DNA of 64,000 bases from Alphaproteobacteria bacterium (lineage in GTDB: Bacteria > Pseudomonadota > Alphaproteobacteria > UBA9219 > RGZA01): the NCBI GenBank assembly GCA_033762625.1, contig JANRLI010000003.1, positions 124,001-188,000 of the forward strand, in the 5' to 3' direction. The notes under the pieces were generated by a model. The model saw only the letters and a program-made list of their open reading frames with translations, made no database searches and was not told where the DNA came from. A program made the translations under genes and the position numbers. Positions 56,601 through 64,000 of the stretch are shown one piece after another (the first letter of the stretch is position 1; each line of letters starts with the position of its first letter).

Positions 56601-57021
56601 GAGCAGTGGTCCTGTTTTTTAAGGTTTCGAAGAGATTAAAGAGTCATTGTTCAATGCCTGTTTTAGTGAGGTTTGTTTATCAACCTTAGAATCACGACAC
56701 CGAACGAATGAATTCTCAGCAGCTTTAAACGCCTTTGTCGATAGCATTTTTTGCATGTTCGCAAAAAAAATGCAGAAAAATGCCTTCTAAACGGGCTTAA
56801 TCCACAGAAATCAGTAAAAACGGGTTTAGAAAACCCTTAATTTATAGGGGTTTTTGGCACCTTGGCATTTTATGGGGGCGGATTAATTCGATTCCTAGCA
56901 GCACATTACCTGGAGCCAAACAGGCCTTGAGGAGGTGTATCTGGAAAATAAAACCAGCATGGAAATATGTCAAAGCATGGGTTAGTTATACGCGCATATA
57001 GTCCATATTTATTTTTTAAAC
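56601..57021. other. Non-coding region with several inverted repeats
   Basis: About 420 nt without a gene between the divergent HU and phosphatase genes. It contains an A/T-rich hairpin (GCATTTTTTGC at 56744-56754 facing GCAAAAAAAATGC at 56761-56773). It also holds three segments that can pair in alternative ways: GGGTTT at 56822-56827, AAAACCC at 56830-56836 and GGGGTTTT at 56847-56854. The last two form a terminator-like stem followed by T. The promoters of both flanking genes must lie here; I could not place them. Confidence 0.5.
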
Positions 57022-58188
57022 ATGCGTCCTTTATTGAACGAACATTTGGAAATTTCAGGTGATGAACGAATATATGTCATCACGGATAATCATGGCCATG
57101 CGATGATTTTGGAACGATTGCTTGATCTCGTTCACTGTCATATCAAACAAAATCCGCTAAAGAAAAATCAAACCGCGCGTATTTTATTTCTGGGTGATAT
57201 GAACGATAAGGGCCCCGATACCGCAGGCGTGTTCAAGATTTTGGTCGAGCGTATGGGGTTAGGTAAGAAGGGCAGTAGAAATCATAAGTACCGCATCAGC
57301 TTTAGCGGGCTGGTTGGTAATCATGAATATAACTTAAATCTATTTCTGTTGGGGTCGCGTGAACGCTTTCAGGACACCGATGTTTCAAAAGATTTGCATC
57401 GTGAAATGCTGACCGGCGAAAAACGGCGTTGGACGTATGAGTCCCTCTGCTGGTTTTTGGAAGGCGGAGGCCTGCAAACAGCCGAAAGTTATGGTGTTAT
57501 AAAGAATAAGCTAAAAGAGCGGTTTGAATTACTGCGCATCCGCGTTGCGGAGATACAAAGAAGGAGGCCTGTTCAAGCCGCGCCCTCTGCGACAAAAAGC
57601 GAGCGGGATATTTCCCATGACGTTCTCAAGGCCGCGCAGGAACTGGATATTGATTTTGAAAAAATCCGTGATGCGTTGAAGGTGGAGATGAAGCGGCGCA
57701 ATCATCTCAAGATATTATCGGCACTCTATGCGTCTGCCGAACGCATGCCGACTGAAAACTTGCCACGCCTTGCATTTTTGCATGCCAAAACTGGGTTGCT
57801 GGAGACTGTTCATTTGCGTGATCTGTCGCTGGAAGTTAAGACTGGCGTTCGCAAGGCCGATGACAGCACTAGCCGCATTCGTATCCGGCGCGGGGCGGTA
57901 CGCCGCATGATCCAGTTTCATGGCCATAAAAGCGGAAAAACTATCCCGAATGTGAAGCCGAATTCCATCGGTCTTGATTCACGTATCGTATCAACAGGCG
58001 TTGGCGTTGCGATGGTTATCGACCATGACCAGATCGGTTACATTGAAACCGCATCAAACCACAAGCGCGGTAAGGGGGATGTTATTATGAAAGAACTCGG
58101 AACCATGACCCCGCAAGGCGACATCATCCTCCATCCATCTTTCGCGCCTATCCGCATCGCGGATATACGTGCTATTCCTGCGCCCTGA
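57022..58188 (+). CDS. PPP-like metallophosphoesterase
   Basis: A 388-residue calcineurin-like phosphoesterase, perhaps a protein Ser/Thr phosphatase. The metal-binding motifs are TDNHGH (21-26, in place of GDxHG), GDMNDKGPD (58-66, matching GDxxDRGP) and GNHEY (99-103). The protein is longer than bacterial PrpE-type phosphatases. A charged helical insert (about 155-230) and a C-terminal part rich in basic residues follow the catalytic core. Substrate is unknown. The gene stands alone and ends 4 nt before the convergent methyltransferase stop. Confidence 0.75.
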   Translation: MRPLLNEHLEISGDERIYVITDNHGHAMILERLLDLVHCHIKQNPLKKNQTARILFLGDMNDKGPDTAGVFKILVERMGLGKKGSRNHKYRISFSGLVGNHEYNLNLFLLGSRERFQDTDVSKDLHREMLTGEKRRWTYESLCWFLEGGGLQTAESYGVIKNKLKERFELLRIRVAEIQRRRPVQAAPSATKSERDISHDVLKAAQELDIDFEKIRDALKVEMKRRNHLKILSALYASAERMPTENLPRLAFLHAKTGLLETVHLRDLSLEVKTGVRKADDSTSRIRIRRGAVRRMIQFHGHKSGKTIPNVKPNSIGLDSRIVSTGVGVAMVIDHDQIGYIETASNHKRGKGDVIMKELGTMTPQGDIILHPSFAPIRIADIRAIPAP

Positions 58189-58192
58189 CGGC

Positions 58193-58795
58193 CTATTCTT
58201 TTTTCCAGTACCAGACGGTGTTTTTGCAAAGCTGCACGGGCGTTTTAATACCATTCGTATCACGGAATTCTACAATCGCGCGCTGCACATCTTTCACCAG
58301 CACATCATGTCCGCAAAATAATCCGCCGGTTTTTAATTTGGGATACCACGCGGCAATATCATCGCGCACCGCTGCATAGGAATGGTCACCATCAATAAAA
58401 AGATAATCATAAAAATGATCATCAATCGTGCGCGCAAAATTGACGGATCTCATACGGTGCAATGTCACGCGGCCCGGATAGCTTTCGAAGTTTTTGACCG
58501 CAAGTGCATGGAAGGTATCCATCATCGCTTGGTCCATGCCGCCATTCGGGTCATCATAAGCTTCATAAGGATCAACTGCGTCGATGTGTGCGATATTTGG
58601 GCAATCATCGAGAAAGCGCACAATGTTTTCACCGCGACATACGCCAATTTCAAGCCCCTTTATATTGTCGCCCAGATTACGCAGCAGTGGGATGAGGCCT
58701 ATCGCCGATATGTAATGATTGGGCCAAATGCCTTCGGCTTTTAATTCCGCAACGGTAAGTGTGTCTTGGTGGGTGAGTTTTAGCGGTGCAATCAT
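58193..58795 (-). CDS. Class I SAM-dependent methyltransferase (Methyltransf_24/CmcI-like)
   Basis: A 200-residue Rossmann-fold methyltransferase. Motif I reads GLEIGVCRGENIVRFL, the acidic residue after strand 2 lies in HIDAVDPYEAYDD, and FYDYLFIDGDHSYAAVRDDIAAWYPKLKTGGLFCGHD is the hallmark of the Methyltransf_24 group. These enzymes often act on sugars or small molecules; the substrate here is unknown. It is 7 nt downstream of the channel-like membrane protein gene. Confidence 0.8.
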   Translation of the reverse strand: MIAPLKLTHQDTLTVAELKAEGIWPNHYISAIGLIPLLRNLGDNIKGLEIGVCRGENIVRFLDDCPNIAHIDAVDPYEAYDDPNGGMDQAMMDTFHALAVKNFESYPGRVTLHRMRSVNFARTIDDHFYDYLFIDGDHSYAAVRDDIAAWYPKLKTGGLFCGHDVLVKDVQRAIVEFRDTNGIKTPVQLCKNTVWYWKKE

Positions 58796-58802
58796 TTTTT
58801 AT

Positions 58803-59171
58803 TTAATTCTGATTATCGGGGTCGGCGTGGAAGCGGTGCATCATGCGGTGCAAAAACGGGGCAAGCAATAAGCCGGTGGTGCTCATAATGATGAGGCCGC
58901 TCATCAGTGCATAAAAGGATGCGAACAGTTTTGCGGCATCCGTTGTCATTGGAGCAACGGCGCCCATTCCGCCCAAAATCATCGAGCTTTCCAAAAGCGC
59001 ATCGATCCAAGGAAGCCCTGAAATAAAATGATAACCCGTAACACCGATAGTCAGGGAGCCGGCGATTACGCCTGTGGCTAGCCAAGCGGTGTTGATAAGG
59101 CGTTGTACCCACTTATTGCGTGGCAGTAGGGGCTCTTTCTTGTTTTCGAACCTTAACAGTTTTGTGGGCAT
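58803..59171 (-). CDS. Small two-TM protein resembling an ion-channel pore module
   Basis: A 122-residue membrane protein with TM1 at about 24-45, a short amphipathic re-entrant-like helix LPWIDALLESSMI (53-65), a glycine stretch LGGMGAVAP (66-74) and TM2 at about 80-105. This TM-pore-TM layout recalls two-TM potassium channels, with LGGMG in the place of the TVGYGD filter, so ion selectivity cannot be assumed. No regulatory domain is attached. The ATG follows immediately on the T-run of the cold-shock gene terminator, and the GGGGAG in the terminator stem, 8 nt upstream, is its only Shine-Dalgarno candidate. Confidence 0.68.
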   Translation of the reverse strand: MPTKLLRFENKKEPLLPRNKWVQRLINTAWLATGVIAGSLTIGVTGYHFISGLPWIDALLESSMILGGMGAVAPMTTDAAKLFASFYALMSGLIIMSTTGLLLAPFLHRMMHRFHADPDNQN

Positions 59172-59207
59172 AAAAAAAACTCCCCGGAATTCACTTCCGG
59201 GGAGTTT
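59172..59207 (-). terminator. Intrinsic terminator of the cold-shock gene, overlapping the next ribosome binding site
   Basis: A perfect 13-bp stem (59177-59189 with 59195-59207) closes a 5-nt loop and is followed on the minus strand by eight T in a row. The T-run ends exactly at the ATG of the downstream membrane protein gene (59171). The 3' arm of the stem contains GGGGAG, a good Shine-Dalgarno match 8 nt before that ATG. Confidence 0.92.
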
Positions 59208-59228
59208 ATCAGAAATTCGTCGAAAGGC

Positions 59229-59432
59229 TTAAACAGCTTTAAGATTTACTGCTGATTCTTTGCCTTTTTGTGTCGCGATTTCGTAGGAAATCTTTTGACC
59301 TTCACGCAAACCGTCCATGCCAGCGCGTTCAACAGCTGTAACGTGAACGAACACGTCGCGGCCACCTTCGTCTGGTGTGATGAATCCATAACCCTTTTGG
59401 GCGTTGAACCATTTTACTGTACCTGATGGCAT
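59229..59432 (-). CDS. Cold-shock domain protein (CspA family)
   Basis: A 67-residue OB-fold protein that binds single-stranded RNA and DNA. RNP1 is KGYGFI (13-18) and RNP2 is VFVHV (27-31), with the usual [10 protein letters not shown] start. A strong AAGGAG ribosome binding site precedes the ATG by 7 nt. It has about 200 nt of leader or promoter region upstream and a strong terminator downstream. Confidence 0.95.
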   Translation of the reverse strand: MPSGTVKWFNAQKGYGFITPDEGGRDVFVHVTAVERAGMDGLREGQKISYEIATQKGKESAVNLKAV

Positions 59433-59465
59433 AGTGATACTCCTTCTTGCCAGTTTAGTTTTGCT

Positions 59466-59495
59466 TTAAGAGCATGTGCTCCAAAAGTTTGTCAA
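59466..59495 (-). promoter_or_regulatory. Candidate promoter of the cold-shock gene
   Basis: On the minus strand a consensus-like TTGACA (59490-59495) is followed after 17 nt by the weaker hexamer CTCTTA (59467-59472). The spacer contains the near-palindrome GAGCA-TG-TGCTC. The -35 match and spacing are good, while the -10 match is poor. Confidence 0.35.
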
Positions 59496-59639
59496 AGTCG
59501 TAGCGCAAGATAGGTTGTATCTGGGCGTAGTCTTAAGCCAAACGTGATGGTTTTTACCCTAATTTGGCAATAACTGGCAAGCCTATTCGCTCATGCCATT
59601 GATTTGGAGTGTATTTTTGCTGATCTTCTGGCATAAGTA

Positions 59640-60218
59640 ATGCATAAATTCTGGATAGAAATCATGCCAAAAGCAATGAAAAGGCTAATAAAACGAACAG
59701 TCAAGTTATCCCCTAAATCGGGCATGAAATCTACTACATGCGCGGCTGTGATGGAGAGCCCTTTGGGTGTTTTGACCCTTTATGGAAACGGTCATGCACT
59801 GACCGCGTTGCGTATTTCAGAAAAGCCATTAGCAAATAAAACGGAACTGGACGCCGGTGCACGTGATGCTGTGTTGAATAAAACAAAACAGCAATTGGAA
59901 AAGTATTTCAAAGGCAAGCTCACATCCTTTGATGTGCCACTTGAGGTGAAGGGTACGCCATTCCAGAAAAAAGTGTGGAAAGCGCTCTCCAAAATTCCAT
60001 ATGGAAAAACTGCGAGCTACAAAGATATAGCCATGATGGTTGGCAACCCAAAGGCGTGCCGTGCGGTGGGTACGGCCAATGGCAAAAACCCCTTATGCGT
60101 ATTAGTTCCATGTCACCGCGTAATCAGCAACGATGGTTCAATTGGCGGTTACACCGGTGGTTTATCAAAGAAACGCTATTTACTATCATTGGAAGCAGAG
60201 CATGACGCATCCCTTTAA
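59640..60218 (+). CDS. ogt: Methylated-DNA-[protein]-cysteine S-methyltransferase (Ogt-like)
   Basis: A suicide repair protein that removes alkyl groups from O6-alkylguanine. The acceptor cysteine lies in the invariant VPCHRVI. The upstream DNA-binding helix stretch [24 protein letters not shown] and the asparagine hinge GTANGKNPL are present. The frame opens at 59640 (192 residues), but ATGs at 59664, 59676 and 59724 are also possible; none has a strong ribosome binding site, and the first 28 basic residues may not be translated. It overlaps the queH start by 17 nt, so the two are co-transcribed. Confidence 0.88.
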   Translation: MHKFWIEIMPKAMKRLIKRTVKLSPKSGMKSTTCAAVMESPLGVLTLYGNGHALTALRISEKPLANKTELDAGARDAVLNKTKQQLEKYFKGKLTSFDVPLEVKGTPFQKKVWKALSKIPYGKTASYKDIAMMVGNPKACRAVGTANGKNPLCVLVPCHRVISNDGSIGGYTGGLSKKRYLLSLEAEHDASL

Positions 60219-60873
60219 TACCACTGCTGAACGCTTGAAATTGCCTGTTCCGGGTGGCGCCGACAAAGTGTTGCTGCATTCCTGCTGCGCGCCATGTTCG
60301 GGCGAAGTGATGGAAGCCATGCAGGCCAGTGGCCTCGATATCATGATTTATTTCTACAATCCCAATATCCATCCGCGTGAAGAATATGAATTGCGCAAGC
60401 AAGAAAATATCCGCTTTGCCGAAAAAATGGGTATTCCGTTTATTGATGCGGATTACGATACCGACAACTGGTTTGACCGCATGAAAGGGATGGAGTGGGA
60501 AAAGGAAAAGGGTAAGCGCTGCACCGAATGCTTTGATATGCGTTTTGAACGTACTGCGCTCTATGCACATGAGCACGGCTTCAATCTATTTACATCATGT
60601 CTTGGTATTTCGCGCTGGAAAGATATGAACCAGATTAATGGCTGCGGACACCGCGCTGCTGCCCGTTATGAAGGGCTGAGTTATTGGGATTATAACTGGC
60701 GCAAAGGCGGCGGAGCCGAGCGCATGATTGATATTTCAAAGCGCGAACATTTTTACCAGCAGGAATATTGCGGGTGCATCTACAGTTTGCGCGATACCAA
60801 TAAACGCCGCCGCGACCATGGCGAGGAAAACATCAAAATCGGTGTTATGTATTACGGAAAAGAAGTCGCCTAA
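60202..60873 (+). CDS. queH: Epoxyqueuosine reductase QueH
   Basis: It performs the last step of queuosine synthesis, reducing epoxyqueuosine in tRNA. The frame opens at 60133, but the ATG at 60202 is preceded by a purine-rich GGAAGCAG and gives a 223-residue protein of normal length. The N-terminal [10 protein letters not shown] motif (C28, C29, C32), a mid-protein RCTECFDMR and the later SCLGISRWK and YCGCIYS are the metal- and cluster-binding features of QueH (former DUF208). QueH is unrelated to the cobalamin-dependent QueG. The gene is about 9 kb from queFEDC. Confidence 0.9.
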   Translation: MTHPFNTTAERLKLPVPGGADKVLLHSCCAPCSGEVMEAMQASGLDIMIYFYNPNIHPREEYELRKQENIRFAEKMGIPFIDADYDTDNWFDRMKGMEWEKEKGKRCTECFDMRFERTALYAHEHGFNLFTSCLGISRWKDMNQINGCGHRAAARYEGLSYWDYNWRKGGGAERMIDISKREHFYQQEYCGCIYSLRDTNKRRRDHGEENIKIGVMYYGKEVA

Positions 60874-61958
60874 CCGTGTTTGCCATGGAAATTTGTGGCG
60901 CTTTTAATAATCGTTTCCAGATGATGCGTTGGTTTCCAGCCTAATACGTGTTCTGCTTTGTTTGCGTCGGCAACAAGGAACGCCGGGTCACCTGCGCGGC
61001 GCGGGCCTTCTTGCACTGTAAAATCTTTTCCTGTCGCTTTCTTTACGCCGTTAATGACTTCCCTAACGCTATACCCCTTACCGGTGCCAAGGTTGAATAC
61101 ATCGCTTTTGCCGCCGGCCAGAAGATATTCAAGGCCAAGAATATGCGATAGAGCCAAATCTTCCACATGAATGTAATCACGCACGCAGGTGCCATCCGGT
61201 GTTGGGTAATCGGTTCCATTCAAGGTAAATTTTTTATCCTTGGCAAAATCACGTGCATGTTGTGCGGCCAATACAGCATTGGCAATCAGATGCGTTTCGG
61301 GTTCGTGCATTTCGCCAATCACTGCGCTTTCATCCGCTCCAGCTGCATTAAAGTAGCGGAAGATTACGCTACGCATGGATGGAAAAAGGGATGAGTTGAA
61401 TTCAGATGTCGCGCTGCGCTGTATCAATTCATCGATAAAGTTTTTTGAAACTTCTTTGCGCTGCGATAATCCTTGCAACGCAACTTCGCAAGCTAATTTC
61501 GTCATGCCGTATGGATTAATTGGGGCAAGCACATCGTTTTCAACCAGTGGGCGTGGACTAACGGGATTGCCATACACCGCAGCGGTTGATGAAAACACGG
61601 CGTTTTCTACCTTATTACGTTCCAGTGTTTTGAAAAAACGTACTGCCTTATGATAGTTGTTGTCCCAGTAGATATCAGGTTTGGCAACGGATTCCGCTAC
61701 TTCGATTAATGCGGCAAAACAAACAACCGCAACGGGTTTATAGGTTTGTACAATACGTTTAACCGCATCCTCGTCACCCATATCGGCAATTTCCAGCGGG
61801 CCCCATTTCACAGCATTGCGCCGCCATTCCTCCACGCGCGGGGAAGGGCTGGTTAATCTGTCTATGGTAACGGGGGTATAGCCTTTTGCAGCGGCCAATT
61901 TGCAAAAATGGCTGCCAATATAACCGGCGCCGCCTGCGACAAGGATATTTTTGGGCAT
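60870..61958 (-). CDS. galE: UDP-glucose 4-epimerase GalE
   Basis: It interconverts UDP-glucose and UDP-galactose with bound NAD, supplying galactose for polysaccharides. The ATG at 61958 starts [10 protein letters not shown]; the frame extends to 61979 but those residues are not family-like. The NAD-binding GGAGYIGS is at 9-16, a serine/threonine stretch SSTAAVYG and the catalytic tyrosine in [11 protein letters not shown] follow. At 362 residues it is slightly longer than the usual 330-340, with an insert around [19 protein letters not shown]. It shares a 4-nt stop-codon overlap with queH. Confidence 0.92.
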   Translation of the reverse strand: MPKNILVAGGAGYIGSHFCKLAAAKGYTPVTIDRLTSPSPRVEEWRRNAVKWGPLEIADMGDEDAVKRIVQTYKPVAVVCFAALIEVAESVAKPDIYWDNNYHKAVRFFKTLERNKVENAVFSSTAAVYGNPVSPRPLVENDVLAPINPYGMTKLACEVALQGLSQRKEVSKNFIDELIQRSATSEFNSSLFPSMRSVIFRYFNAAGADESAVIGEMHEPETHLIANAVLAAQHARDFAKDKKFTLNGTDYPTPDGTCVRDYIHVEDLALSHILGLEYLLAGGKSDVFNLGTGKGYSVREVINGVKKATGKDFTVQEGPRRAGDPAFLVADANKAEHVLGWKPTHHLETIIKSATNFHGKHG

Positions 61959-62046
61959 ATTGAAAGGCTTTCTGAACACACTAGACTTAATAGCAAGATT
62001 GTATGAAAAAGAAGTGCTCTAATCTATCAAAAATGTGGTCTTCATC

Positions 62047-63090
62047 ATGGAACAAAAAATACCCGTAACCGTACTCACAGGCTATCTGGGCGCTGGCAAA
62101 ACAACCTTGCTCAACCGCATCCTGTCGGAACCACATGGCAAGAAATACGCGGTGATTGTCAATGAATTTGGTGAAATCGGCATTGATAATGATTTAATTG
62201 TCGATAGCGATGAAGAAGTGTTCGAAATGAATAATGGGTGCATCTGCTGCACTGTGCGCGGTGATCTTATCCGTATCATCAGTAATCTGATGAAACGTAA
62301 GGGCAGCTTTGACGGCATTATTGTAGAAACCACGGGTCTTGCTGACCCGGCTCCTGTTGCCCAAACATTCTTTGTGGATGAAGACGTTGCGCGCCGCACA
62401 AAGTTAGATGCTGTTGTTACGGTGGTTGATGCCAAGCATTTATCGGCACGTTTAAATGATAGCCGCGAAGCGGTGGAACAAATTGCATTTGCTGACGTTA
62501 TCCTTCTTAATAAAACAGATTTGGTAAGCCCAAAGGAATTATCAGAACTCGAAAAGACAATCAAAATCATTAACCGCTTTGCACCGATTTACCACACGCA
62601 GCGTTCATCTATCGCGCTGGATAAAATCCTTGATAGGGGTGCATTTGATTTAAACCGCATTCTGGAAGCTGACCCGCATTTCCTGTGCAATCACTCGCAT
62701 GATCCGCATCACGTGCATGATGAACATTGCGGCCATGATCATGGCCATGGTCACGACCATCACGGACACGACCATGACCATGCCCCGCATTACGAAGGGA
62801 TTAGCAGCATTTCCCTGAGTAGTGACAAACCGCTAGATACCGAAAAATTCGATGGCTGGATTAGCGATGTTTTGGCCAATCATGGGCAAAATATCCTTCG
62901 TTCAAAAGGTATTTTGAATTTGAATGGCGAGCCCGACCGCTTTGTATTCCAAGCCGTGCACATGGTAAAGGAAGGCGGCTTTCAACGCCCATGGAAGGCA
63001 AATGAAAACAAGCAAAGCCGTTTGGTATTTATTGGCCGCGATTTGCCGGTGGATGAATTACAAAAAGGCTTTACGGCCTGTGCCGCCTAA
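62047..63090 (+). CDS. CobW/COG0523-family GTPase with histidine-rich metal-binding loop
   Basis: A metal-chaperone GTPase, probably for zinc. Starting at the ATG at 62047 (a GTG at 62035 is the alternative), it has Walker [10 protein letters not shown] (12-20), the CXCC metal motif CICC (65-68), Walker B ETTGLADP and NKTD. Residues about 216-245 contain a dense cluster of His and Asp, typical of COG0523 proteins handling zinc or nickel. The C-terminal CobW_C domain includes VFQAVHMV. No cobalamin genes are nearby, so a CobW role is unlikely. Confidence 0.88.
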   Translation: MEQKIPVTVLTGYLGAGKTTLLNRILSEPHGKKYAVIVNEFGEIGIDNDLIVDSDEEVFEMNNGCICCTVRGDLIRIISNLMKRKGSFDGIIVETTGLADPAPVAQTFFVDEDVARRTKLDAVVTVVDAKHLSARLNDSREAVEQIAFADVILLNKTDLVSPKELSELEKTIKIINRFAPIYHTQRSSIALDKILDRGAFDLNRILEADPHFLCNHSHDPHHVHDEHCGHDHGHGHDHHGHDHDHAPHYEGISSISLSSDKPLDTEKFDGWISDVLANHGQNILRSKGILNLNGEPDRFVFQAVHMVKEGGFQRPWKANENKQSRLVFIGRDLPVDELQKGFTACAA

Positions 63091-63731
63091 GCAGATTCCA
63101 GTACTTTTTTAATAAGCGGAATGGTAATCGCGTGGTTATTTGCAAGCGATAATACATCGAGTTGTTTCACTGTGTCTTCAATCACCGCGCCATCACGAGC
63201 GATGCGCGGAATAATATAATTCAACACATCTTCGCTCACGCGCAGCTGTCTGTCTTTGAAATGTTTAAGTAACAATCCCGCCACCAACGCATCATCCGGC
63301 ATATCTATTGTTGCGACATTAATAGCCAATAGGCGTGAACGCAAATCGGCCAGGGTCAAATCCCACTGTGCTGGCGGTTTCGTTGCGGTAACAAGCAACG
63401 GCAGCTTTTTTTCCTTTACGGTATTCAGTAAATGAAATGCTGTTTCTTGGCTGTATGCGTTCCAGTTGGTTGCATCCGCATCTTCCCACAGCACCGCTTG
63501 CGATAATGTGCCGATGGTTGTGGTTGATATGTTAAACGAAAAGGCATTGCGACGTTTTTGCCAAATGCGGGCGAGATGACTTTTGCCGGTGCCCTTTGGC
63601 CCTAGCAGCAATGTTGTGCTGTCGTTGTTCAATTGGGCCGCCGCTGTTTGGTTGCTGGGCGTGATGAGAAAATCATCTTCTCCCATACTCGGTTCAACAG
63701 GTAATGCAAACGGGATTTGTTGCGCGCACAT
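63087..63731 (-). CDS. hdaA: HdaA, DnaA-like regulatory inactivator of replication initiation
   Basis: An AAA+ protein related to DnaA that, bound to the beta clamp, stimulates ATP hydrolysis by DnaA and so limits initiation. The frame opens at 63794, but the ATG at 63731 gives a 214-residue protein beginning [11 protein letters not shown], in which QIPFAL matches the clamp-binding motif. Walker A is GPKGTGKSH. The sensor region and lid follow as in DnaA domain III; the DNA-binding domain IV of DnaA is absent. It lies 1 nt after the stop of the AI-2E family gene, a common alphaproteobacterial arrangement. Confidence 0.87.
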   Translation of the reverse strand: MCAQQIPFALPVEPSMGEDDFLITPSNQTAAAQLNNDSTTLLLGPKGTGKSHLARIWQKRRNAFSFNISTTTIGTLSQAVLWEDADATNWNAYSQETAFHLLNTVKEKKLPLLVTATKPPAQWDLTLADLRSRLLAINVATIDMPDDALVAGLLLKHFKDRQLRVSEDVLNYIIPRIARDGAVIEDTVKQLDVLSLANNHAITIPLIKKVLESA

Positions 63732-63732
63732 A

Positions 63733-64000
63733 CTAATACGTGGACGGCGGAATGGGGCTGAAATACTTACTGCGACGGTATTGGCGCAGGCCAAGGCGGA
63801 TAAGAATGGCTACCGTTCCTGCAAGCGGTACGGCGATGATGATGCCAATTGCACCAAATAGCTTTCCGCCAGCAAGCACGGCAAAAATAATCCAGACAGG
63901 ATGCAGACCGACGCGGTCACCCACCAGTTTGGGCGTGAGAAAATAGCCATCCAGTATCTGCGCAATCGCAAAAATCGCGCCCACCATCAATATCGAGTTC
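63733..64000 (-). CDS. AI-2E family permease, C-terminal fragment (gene runs off the window end)
   Basis: The last 88 codons of a PerM/YdiK/TqsA-type membrane protein. LMVGAIFAIAQILDGYFLTPKLVGDRVGLHPVWIIFAVLAGGKLFG is the conserved C-terminal region of the family, with the hydrophobic final segment GIIIAVPLAGTVAILIRLGL. The 5' part of the gene lies outside the window. Family members are transporters of varied substrates, so transport of autoinducer-2 should not be assumed. It is immediately followed by hdaA. Confidence 0.85.
   Translation of the reverse strand, partial: NSILMVGAIFAIAQILDGYFLTPKLVGDRVGLHPVWIIFAVLAGGKLFGAIGIIIAVPLAGTVAILIRLGLRQYRRSKYFSPIPPSTY

Noticed and set aside
62047-63090. 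Cobalamin biosynthesis CobW
   Set aside because: No cobalamin genes are near and the His-rich loop fits a zinc-type COG0523 GTPase better.

Overview
The window reads as a chromosomal segment of a mid-GC (by eye mid-40s %) alphaproteobacterium that I cannot place to genus. Support comes from a RegB/RegA (PrrBA, ActSR) redox two-component pair, an HdaA-type DnaA regulator next to an AI-2E family permease, an Rrf2 regulator, a type I QueF, and a RhlE-like helicase with a DETD motif. There are no rRNA or tRNA genes, IS elements, prophage genes or CRISPR arrays that I can see. The gene content looks free-living: glycerol use, sulfate uptake, exopolysaccharide and adhesin secretion, and queuosine synthesis.

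Layout. 1-3553 (minus): glycerol catabolism (glpD, partial glpK) after an alpha/beta hydrolase. 3554-3855: non-coding, with four tandem DnaA-box-like sites. 3826-15601 (plus): a two-partner secretion locus, a TpsB transporter followed by a 3,322-residue TpsA exoprotein that carries two different tandem repeat arrays. 15685-30652: an exopolysaccharide or O-polysaccharide cluster in alternating blocks: four GT4 glycosyltransferases, a Wzx-type flippase, a pyruvyltransferase with an apparent premature stop, a hexapeptide acetyltransferase, two Wzy/ligase-like membrane proteins, a PslG-like glycosidase and a Wzc-type tyrosine autokinase. 30692-32506 (minus): regA and regB, directly upstream of and co-oriented with the second polymerase gene. 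32616-40595: a YheS-like ABC-F ATPase, two large uncharacterised proteins, two tandem Tat-exported DUF1513-like proteins and a small DUF6356-like membrane protein.

40598-49394: sulfur metabolism, with a cystathionine beta-synthase/gamma-lyase pair, FixH-like and TrhO proteins, a DUF465 protein, then an Rrf2 regulator with four C-terminal cysteines followed by a sulfate ABC transporter (binding protein, cysT, cysW, cysA). 49395-51549: queFEDC in one tightly packed minus-strand operon; the last enzyme, QueH, lies at 60202-60873. 51656-64000: housekeeping genes including Uup-like ABC-F, DEAD-box helicase, HU, a PPP-like phosphatase, a methyltransferase, a channel-like small membrane protein, a cold-shock protein, Ogt, GalE, a CobW-family GTPase, HdaA and a partial AI-2E permease.

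Gene packing is very tight. Several operon junctions overlap by 1-8 nt, and five of nine convergent gene pairs share their stop codons in a 4-nt overlap. The most unusual items are the double-array TpsA exoprotein beside a polysaccharide locus, the DnaA-box cluster in front of it, the two uncharacterised proteins at 34457-37911, a cold-shock gene terminator whose stem holds the ribosome binding site of the next gene, and the apparent nonsense mutation in the pyruvyltransferase gene. All functional calls come from motif recognition by eye; no database search was run.
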